Below the pieces are notes generated by a model. It did no database searches. It was not told the origin of the DNA and was given only the letters and a program-made list of their open reading frames with translations. This document shows positions 60,501 to 64,000 of a stretch of DNA of 64,000 nt, in pieces. Origin of the DNA: Trileptium ribeirensis (taxonomy: Eukaryota > Nematoda > Enoplea > Enoplida > Thoracostomopsidae); NCBI GenBank assembly GCA_030248225.1, contig JASANE010026551.1:1-64000 (forward strand), written 5' to 3'. Both the position numbers and the translations under genes were made by a program. Numbering within the stretch: position 1 is the stretch's first letter; every line of letters starts with the position of its first letter.

Positions 60501-62583
60501 AGATATCATCCACTACTCTTGTTTCTTTATATCTGATAACCATTTCTGTGTAAACGACGTTTTCCCGAATTCAAGTTTCTGCAGTTAGCTTATGTTTGAT
60601 ATTTTAAAATCGTGTAGCTTGATAATTGAGATGTCAGGGGCACATGAAACGCTCGACATTTTGAGGACTACATTTCAAATGCATTCTAACAAAAACAAAA
60701 GAACGGGTAGCGAAATTTTGGTGAGTGTACGTTGACTTATATTCGGTAGATTGTATCAAAACTTAAGCTTTATGAATTTCAATAAGCTTCTACAGACAAT
60801 TTATTTATTCTTGATTTTTTACAGAGTAGCCCAATGTGAAGCTGAAGACCGCGGCGAAGGCCTAATGGTAGCGTACTACGACAAATGTTGTCGTCTCAAT
60901 GCTGCAAATTGCGATCCGATAAGCGGCCCCGTATGTGGATCAGACGGAAAAACATATTCCAATAGGTGCCGGCTGGCGTACGAAGATTGTGTACAACAGA
61001 AAACACAAGAAAGTGGTCACTCGACAAAACTCGGTGGACTACGGTCTATCGAGCCGTTGTATGACGGTGAGCCAATGGTTCATTATTTTATGTTAGAAAT
61101 ATCTGAAATTTAAAAATTGTAAGAATTGTTTAACAAAAATTTGTTACATATTCGTCATTTGTAATTGAGCCTGCATCAAGAAGCATCAGAATGGTGGCAA
61201 TAAAAAACGAAATGTCGTCAAATTCTCGCTAATATTCGACTTATATTTTTGTCGAATTAGGGGCGCTTCAAAATCTAACAATTGTCAAAAATCAGTGTTT
61301 TTCTGTAAAAAACCTTAAAATAATCAATGTGTCAGGAATGCTGCTAAGAAGTCTACAAATAAGGTTGACAACTATTTTTAATCTATTTTTTATATCACCT
61401 AATCTTAATTCAGTATTCGTCTGTAAATAAACCTTAAAATAATCAATGTGTAGGAAATGCTTCTAAAAAGCTTATATATAAATAAGGTTGGCAACAGTTT
61501 TTTTAAACATTTTTTTACACCATTTTAATCAAAATTCAGTATTTTTCTGTGAAAATCCTTAAAATAATCAATGTGTCAGGAATGCTCTTAAAAGAAGTCT
61601 ATAAATAAGGTTGACGACAATTTTTAATCTATTTTTACATTATTTATTCAAAATTTTAGTTTCAAAATAAAATTTTTGAATAAATATTAATTTTCTGTGA
61701 ACTACCACGTATTTTATCTATCTCTCGGCAAGCAAAAAAATTGCCAGAGGGTAATGAACTATGGGTTCCCAAAATTTTACAGGTGCAACCGTTTTTGATA
61801 GAGGAGAGCTAAAAATGCCAGGAAACATGTTTGGAGAAGCCAGGACAATGTTAACTTTCGTTTAAGAATAGTTATAAACTACAAACATTATTTAACACAT
61901 ATTTCCAAATATCTAAATTTGAAATCTTAAAATTTAAGCCGAATTCTATGTTTTATTCGACATATAAATTTGGAAATATAGGTACCGAATTAGTTCAGAG
62001 TCTCAGTGACAATAAAACACACACCTACGTTTTCGCTTATCATATATTATTTCCTGCATGAGGCACAATTGTGACTAAGTTTCAATCAAAAAAGTTGCAT
62101 ATTTGAAGGCGAATGCTTTCCACAGCAATCGTGTCTAACCACTGATCAAACGCCGGTTTGCGATAATTTAGCACAAACACATTCCAGCGAATGCAGTTTC
62201 CAAAACTACAAATATGCTTACAAGCGTACGAGCAGTGCTAACCATAATTTCAGCTGAATTCTGTGTATTGTTCGACATATAATTTGAAACATACATACCG
62301 AATTAGTTCAAACTCTGAGAGACAGTAAAACACATACCTACGTTTTTGTTTATCATATATATATTTCCTGCATGATGCACAATTATGTAACTAACTTTAA
62401 ATAGACAAATTTTTGTAATTAAAGGCGAATGTTGCCCCCAGCAATCGTGTCCAACAACTGATCAAACGCCGGTTTGCGATAATTTAGCACAAACACATTC
62501 CAGCGAATGCAGTTTCCAAAACTACAAATGTGTGTACGAGCGTACGAGCAGTGCTAACGAAACGGTTGTCATCGATTATAAAG
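30522..62583 (+). CDS. Giant secreted multi-Kazal protein, ten exons, 3' end outside window
   Basis: Joining exons 30522-30561, 31574-31765, 36121-36198, 38390-43476, 44299-44548, 45484-46307, 48170-48545, 52193-52469, 60825-61066 and 62425-62583 gives one open frame of 2508 residues. Every intron is GT-AG and every exon phase matches its neighbour. The protein starts with a hydrophobic leader (about residues 1-25) followed by about 32 six-cysteine modules of Kazal type (C-x(3)-C-x(n)-C-D-S-x-x-x-T-H-x-N-x-C-x-F-x(4)-C...G-x-C). Kazal domains are known mostly as serine-protease inhibitors and also occur in matrix proteins such as agrin and follistatin-like proteins. Which role applies here is not shown by the sequence. 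Residues at the usual P1 position (second Cys +2) vary: Arg, Lys, Thr, Asp, Ala, Ser. The last domain lacks its final Cys and the frame stays open at the last donor, so the gene continues past the window. Module identity is secure; exact boundaries are predictions. Confidence 0.88.
30572..30659 (+). repeat. Tandem duplicate of exon 1 with a one-base insertion
   Basis: The block 30484-30571 (upstream sequence, ATG, leader codons, donor) is repeated with period 88. The copy has an ATG at 30610 and the same gtgagt donor at 30651, but carries one extra G (agctggccc instead of agctgccc). The 41-nt copy therefore reads MSWPIVFNLYSSS and ends in phase 2, which does not fit exon 2. It is probably a non-functional or alternatively used first exon. 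Confidence 0.8.
30651..31573 (+). other. Rest of intron 1
   Basis: AT-rich sequence with no coding signal or repeat that I can recognise beyond the exon-1 duplicate. Confidence 0.6.
31574..31765 (+). CDS. Kazal gene exon 2: end of signal peptide and domain 1
   Basis: The acceptor is ccgttttag and the donor is gtgttt. The exon encodes the second half of the leader (to about ...IVSIAETQ), a Lys-Arg-Arg tripeptide, then C-S-C-D-N-A-G-F-R-P-V-C-G-G of the first Kazal domain, an insertion of about ten residues, T-Y-I-N-R-C and Q-L-D-C. It ends in phase 1 at R-I-S, and exon 3 supplies the rest of the domain. This domain has the canonical Cys-Gly / Thr-Tyr signature, unlike most later ones. A second AG three bases downstream (31576) would remove one Val without changing phase. 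Confidence 0.8.
33061..33300. repeat. Three tandem copies of an 80-bp unit
   Basis: Units start at 33061, 33141 and 33221, each with ggctgaaaactaattcagaa and ending near cacaaacag. They differ by only a few substitutions. Intronic. Confidence 0.9.
34341..34519. repeat. 27-bp minisatellite, about 6.6 copies
   Basis: The unit is aacttaatttatagctactt plus aatttac. The copies are almost identical. The period is a multiple of three, so an ORF reads through, but it is a low-complexity intronic array. Confidence 0.93.
36121..36198 (+). CDS. Kazal gene exon 3: end of domain 1, start of domain 2
   Basis: This 78-nt exon reads L-K-F-V-H-Q-G-P-C-C-R-K-S-C-P-T-T-V-D-P-V-C-D-N-L in frame. G-P-C closes domain 1, and C-x3-C...P-V-C-D opens domain 2. 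The acceptor is atatttcaag and the donor gtatga. Both flanks are phase 1 and match exons 2 and 4 exactly. It is too short to stand out as an ORF, but the joined protein fits the domain consensus without gaps. Confidence 0.82.
36199..38389 (+). other. Intron 3 (2.2 kb)
   Basis: AT-rich. I see no domain-like coding sequence or clear repeat. The final 109 bases are open in the frame of exon 4 but carry no cysteine pattern. Confidence 0.6.
38390..43476 (+). CDS. Kazal gene exon 4: 5.1-kb exon with domains 2 (part) to 21 (part)
   Basis: The exon follows acceptor ttgttttag and ends at aag before donor gtaagg. It encodes 1695 complete codons: the rest of domain 2 (T-H-S-N-E-C-I-F...), 18 complete Kazal-like domains and the first half of domain 21. 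The open frame extends upstream to 38281, but 38281-38389 carries no domain and is intron. Linkers vary. Two are very basic: about 39283-39345 (Lys/Ala/Arg) and about 39640-39705, the latter ending R-G-K-K-K-R-R just before domain 7. A Ser/Asn-rich linker with N-glycosylation sequons lies near 40024-40130. Domains 4, 5 and 14 keep Thr-Tyr; nearly all others have Cys-Asp with Thr-His. Such a long unbroken exon among introns of 0.8-8.4 kb is unusual and suggests intron loss or in-exon domain amplification. Confidence 0.93.
43560..43720. repeat. Dispersed repeat in intron 4, copy A
   Basis: Shares taccccct-type sequence, gcgcgcgga and an aaaattttagca stretch with 44000-44210. The taccccct / tactccacc portion also appears at 17225-17460. 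Confidence 0.5.
44000..44210. repeat. Dispersed repeat in intron 4, copy B
   Basis: The part gggggttactatttaagggg with catcctaagccata matches the intergenic copy at 17240-17300 (ggggttactccaccaggg, catcctcaagccata). The part gcgcgcggaaaattttagca matches copy A. Family unknown. Confidence 0.55.
44299..44548 (+). CDS. Kazal gene exon 5: end of domain 21, most of domain 22
   Basis: The acceptor is aaattgcag and the donor gtaaaa. The exon continues C-D-N-K with S-N-T-H-R-S-L-C-D-F, so the interrupted domain 21 is restored exactly to consensus length. It closes with A-H-Y-G-P-C and then encodes domain 22 (H-D-C-E...P-V-C-D-S...T-H-K-N-R-C-E-F...C). It ends in phase 1 inside codon Gly after R-A-E. 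Confidence 0.87.
44549..45194 (+). other. Intron 5, 5' part
   Basis: AT-rich with no coding signal. A patch around 44640-44800 with ccatcccatccgaccctttcc and gtcggatgcaatgtgac resembles 35080-35160 (catccgatcccatcctttcc), so it is probably another old repeat. Confidence 0.4.
45195..45395 (-). repeat. TTAGGC-containing dispersed repeat in intron 5
   Basis: The reverse complement aligns with 2135-2325 over about 200 bp: ggcccatgtca, gccggacgttata, a run of A, a ggttcgggggcgg-like stretch, clustered TTAGGC-like hexamers and gcatgcatt. Function unknown. Confidence 0.75.
45484..46307 (+). CDS. Kazal gene exon 6: end of domain 22 to first half of domain 26
   Basis: The acceptor tattattatag (phase 1) gives Gly-Lys-A-I-A-E-I-L-F-D-G-D-C to finish domain 22. 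Domains 23, 24 and 25 follow complete, then domain 26 up to T-H-P-N-K-C-L-F-H before the donor gtaagc (phase 0). Domain 23 has C-T-N...T-L in place of the usual signature. Domain 25 is the canonical C-G-S...T-Y type. The last cysteine of one domain often directly touches the first of the next (C-C pairs). Confidence 0.87.
46967..47091. mobile_element. hAT-like MITE, 125 bp, with 8-bp target duplication
   Basis: The terminal inverted repeats CAAGGGCGGCGATCC and (reverse complement of the right end) CATGGGCGGCGATTCC are flanked by CTATATAG on both sides (46959-46966 and 47092-47099). An 8-bp duplication and CA(G)GGGCGG-type ends are typical of hAT elements. No coding capacity. Confidence 0.78.
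47222..47665. repeat. Block rich in ACACCAT / ATGGTGT motifs
   Basis: The heptamer and its complement occur many times in both orientations. The outer parts (gtatgcgacaccat on the left, atggtgtcagaccgcattat on the right) are loosely inverted. It could be a MITE with subterminal repeats; the ends are not defined. Confidence 0.35.
48170..48545 (+). CDS. Kazal gene exon 7: end of domain 26, domain 27, most of 28
   Basis: I placed the acceptor at atttaag (AG at 48168-48169), because the stronger-looking ttacag at 48150 puts a TAA in frame. With this choice C-L-F-H joins A-V-Q-C and the C4-C5 spacing is correct. Domain 27 is C-N-R-D-C...V-C-D-D...S-H-V-N-L-C-F-F. Domain 28 is a canonical V-C-G-S-D-G-Q-T-Y-P-N-L-C module. 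The exon ends Y-K-G (phase 1) before gtgagg. Confidence 0.82.
48763..49665. mobile_element. Possible foldback/MITE-type element
   Basis: The left end caaatttgcttgagtttaat followed by tttaactcag is mirrored by the reverse complement of the right end (caaaattgcatgagttcgat followed by tttaactcag). Arms are about 35-40 bp with mismatches. Inner ctgagttataatgcg and gtaactcag add a second inverted pair. No coding sequence. Confidence 0.45.
50021..50660. repeat. Nine tandem copies of a 71-bp unit
   Basis: Units start with aaatttgagtgctgtgttat at 50021, 50092, 50163 and so on, and contain ttaaagctggcacagtgacc. Identity is above 95 percent between most copies, which points to recent expansion or homogenisation. 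Intronic. Confidence 0.95.
51610..51850. repeat. Degenerate TTAGGC-like patch in intron 7
   Basis: It begins with ggtttaggacttaggcttg and ends with taagcctaagtctaattcgg, giving an inverted arrangement of the hexamers around an AT-rich core. Probably a diverged member of the family at 2135 and 45195. Confidence 0.45.
52193..52469 (+). CDS. Kazal gene exon 8: domain 29 and most of domain 30
   Basis: Acceptor aatttcag (phase 1) gives Gly-E-C-C, closing domain 28 and opening domain 29 (V-C-D-S-A-G-Q-T-H-V-N-P-C-A-F). Domain 30 repeats the motif nearly verbatim (V-C-D-S-R-G-Q-T-H-V-N-L-C-A-F). The exon ends with two bases (ag) of an Arg codon before gtgagc (phase 2), inside the C4-C5 segment of domain 30. 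Domains 29 and 30 look like a recent duplication. Confidence 0.85.
52470..60824 (+). other. Intron 8 (8.4 kb), host of the second GC-rich element
   Basis: Exons 8 and 9 join perfectly across it. Nearly all of the intron from 52877 to at least 59620 is the GC-richer element described separately. 59620-60824 returns to AT-rich sequence with nothing recognisable. Confidence 0.75.
52877..59620 (+). mobile_element. GC-richer decayed element, copy 2 (inside intron 8)
   Basis: The element is colinear with 27643-21685 on the minus strand. Shared blocks in order include: start tgtaataacgg with acgcagctgcatggcgcaac; cggaccccgcccgattg near 53060; tgtagcctatgtgg near 53295; a purine-rich tract at 57913-58080; a frame reading R-V-x-L-E-M-(S/T)-R-x-D-E near 58340; cttagc(a/g)taagtaac near 59190; gaccggtcgagctccg near 59615. 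No intact long ORF remains. An Arg-rich ORF (53758-54045) occupies the same position as a basic ORF in copy 1. The TGT start fits an LTR terminus, but I find no second terminal repeat. Class undetermined. Confidence 0.7.
60825..61066 (+). CDS. Kazal gene exon 9: end of domain 30 and domain 31
   Basis: After acceptor ttttacag the exon completes the Arg codon and reads V-A-Q-C, restoring C-A-F-R-V-A-Q-C across an 8.4-kb intron. It continues to D-K-C-C, then a canonical domain 31 (P-V-C-G-S-D-G-K-T-Y-S-N-R-C-R-L). It ends Y-D-G in phase 1 before gtgagc. Confidence 0.85.
61067..62113 (+). other. Intron 9, first part
   Basis: Contains a 3-copy tandem repeat (61285-61645) and AT-rich sequence. From about 61955 the duplicated flank of exon 10 begins. 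Confidence 0.6.
61285..61645. repeat. Three tandem copies of a unit of about 122 bp
   Basis: Each copy carries ccttaaaataatcaatgtgt and ataaataaggttg(a/g)c with small indels between copies. Intronic. Confidence 0.85.
62114..62256 (+). pseudogene. Decayed duplicate of Kazal exon 10
   Basis: This stretch is highly similar to exon 10 (same Q-Q-S-C, P-V-C-D-N-L-A-Q-T-H-S-S-E-C core) and sits 311 bp upstream. Key cysteines are lost: E-C-C has become E-C-F and N-Y-K-C has become N-Y-K-Y. The donor-side end is missing, so the frame runs into a stop. The flanking intron sequence is duplicated as well (about 61955-62265 against 62266-62580). Confidence 0.8.
62425..62583 (+). CDS. Kazal gene exon 10: domain 32, incomplete at its last cysteine
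   Basis: The acceptor tgtaattaaag gives Gly-E-C-C (last Cys of domain 31, first Cys of domain 32), then S-C-P-T-T...P-V-C-D-N-L-A-Q-T-H-S-S-E-C-S-F-Q-N-Y-K-C. It ends D-Y-K-G in phase 1 before gtttgt. The domain resembles domain 2 (S-C-P-T-T...P-V-C-D-N-L-G-N-T-H-S-N-E-C). The sixth Cys must come from the next exon, which I do not find before 64000. Confidence 0.82.
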
Positions 62584-64000
62584 GTTTGTTTCGCTCTAAA
62601 AAATAAGGATGCTTTTTAGATTTATACCGTGAGGCTTTTATACAAGCTAAGATTTGGCAAACTGGTATGCTGGTAGTACTTGAGTAACATTTGAAAAATC
62701 AACCCCTGGGTGAGCAACTCTCAGCAAACACAATTCAAATTAAATTTAAACAGATGTGATTTGAAAACCACTCAAGTGGCTATGCATCAGAGTGTAATAA
62801 TGCTTAAAAATTTTTATGTTACGACAAAGTCAATAAATACTACAGTTAGATACGCATTTGTTCCACATTGAAGGCTCTATTTTTATTTGAATTCGGCACT
62901 TTCACATAATTATAGTATTGATCGAAGTGATTCGAACATTTTTCATTTGCAGATAATTAGAGAGATGCCATAATTATTATAACTTCTCAGAGCAAAAAAG
63001 AATTACCCGAATTTTGTCCAATGTGACCTTTACTGGCATGAGTGAAATACATGATATGCCGTTCTTAATATACTAAACCGTAGCTTGCGCTTAACCCTAA
63101 TCTACGGTTCTTAAATGAACCATATACTAACTTTGTGAACAAAAAGTTCAGAAGCTAACTCAGCGCAGTAAGCTGTTCTTTTTCTAACCTTTGATCTAAT
63201 GTTCGACCCCCCCCCCTCAAAGGCAACCTCTAAAACGCTGATAAACAAATAAAAGCCGAAAATGTCTGCTTGTTCCTGGTTGTTCAAAACTGCTACGTGG
63301 TAAAAGCTGAACCTTGTGCATAAACCATAAACAAGCCATTGGATGAACCCAGCCAACGTGTACCGCATTCGAGGAGCGTGTATGAACGTCTGGTTATTAA
63401 TATTCCTTAATTTTACGATTGGTCACAAATGCAGTGATCTGAAAATTTTATCATAGTGTTATATATATTTATCATTTTGCTTTTATCACATTTATCTTAA
63501 GGCACGGCTGTAAAGATTATCTTAAAGATACATATGAAATTAAAGATACATATGTCGATAAAACAAACAGACACGCTTTTCTGCCGCAAACATAAGACTC
63601 TGCAACATACGACATGTAAGGTATTAGTTATGTTCATAATGCCAGCTAACAAACCAACCTACTAGTTGAATTCAGCTTGATATATACACTTAACTAATAT
63701 GGGTCGACTTTGTTAGTCTCGGACGGTTACGTCTAAACGCTTTTGCTAATGGACCACCGCTATAATAAGCTGTACGTCAATTGCACTAGCTAAGAGGCCT
63801 ACAATTTTGAGGCTTGTGTATCCGGCAATTCAACAAACAAGCTGCCATGACCACTTTTGTTTATTAGAAAAAAAACCTAAGCTAGATACTTAAAAGCTAC
63901 GTTCCTTGAATAAGTAACATCACTTGCTGGGAATCTAAATTCAGACTTAAGAAATGGTATATTCAATAGTAATATATAATATAGCACAAAGTATTATACA
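62584..64000 (+). other. Sequence downstream of exon 10, presumably intron
   Basis: I find no Kazal exon here. It holds the diverged TTAGGC-type repeat at 63040-63225. The rest is AT-rich with no coding signal. Confidence 0.5.
63040..63225 (-). repeat. Diverged third copy of the TTAGGC-type repeat
   Basis: tgatatgccgttcttaatat, agctgttctttttctaacct and taatgttcgac correspond in order to tgccatgccgttctccatat, agctgtttttttctaacat and taacgtccggc at 45195-45395. Confidence 0.55.

Overview
The window is eukaryotic, AT-rich DNA dominated by repeats. It carries one large intron-containing gene and several layers of old mobile elements. The gene has GT-AG introns, a secretory leader and dozens of disulfide-rich Kazal-like modules, so the host is an animal. 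Kilobase-scale introns, many minisatellites and scattered degenerate TTAGGC hexamers (the nematode telomere unit) are compatible with a repeat-rich nematode, but that placement is a weak inference.

Layout. 1-3264 is a near-perfect inverted repeat (arms about 867 bp) whose spacer holds an LTR-retrotransposon remnant with a tRNA-Lys-type primer binding site. 3.3-21 kb is intergenic: short inverted-repeat transposons (4813-5142, 6595-7031, 16686-17181), tandem arrays (13674-14130, 19020-19848, 21354-21535), a decayed Cys-pair coding repeat on the minus strand (10630-10965) and otherwise featureless AT-rich sequence. About 21.7-27.64 kb is a GC-richer decayed element. A diverged, colinear copy lies in the opposite orientation at 52.88-59.62 kb. 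27.8-29.1 kb has a 27-bp minisatellite and a fragment of a non-LTR reverse transcriptase.

The gene. I reconstructed ten plus-strand exons from 30522 to 62583 that join in frame with no stop. They encode at least 2508 residues: a signal peptide followed by about 32 Kazal-like domains, running off the right side of the window. Exon 4 alone (38390-43476) holds 18 complete domains and two halves without an intron. The later domains are spread over six exons whose introns cut the Kazal fold at recurring places. Most domains replace the canonical Cys-Gly..Thr-Tyr..Cys-x-Leu signature by Cys-Asp..Thr-His..Cys-x-Phe, and the three substitutions move together. The gene also shows a tandem duplication of its signal-peptide exon, a duplicated and decayed copy of its last visible exon, and strongly basic linkers that could be proprotein cleavage sites. 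Intron 8 contains the second GC-rich element. I see no other convincing protein-coding gene and no RNA gene.
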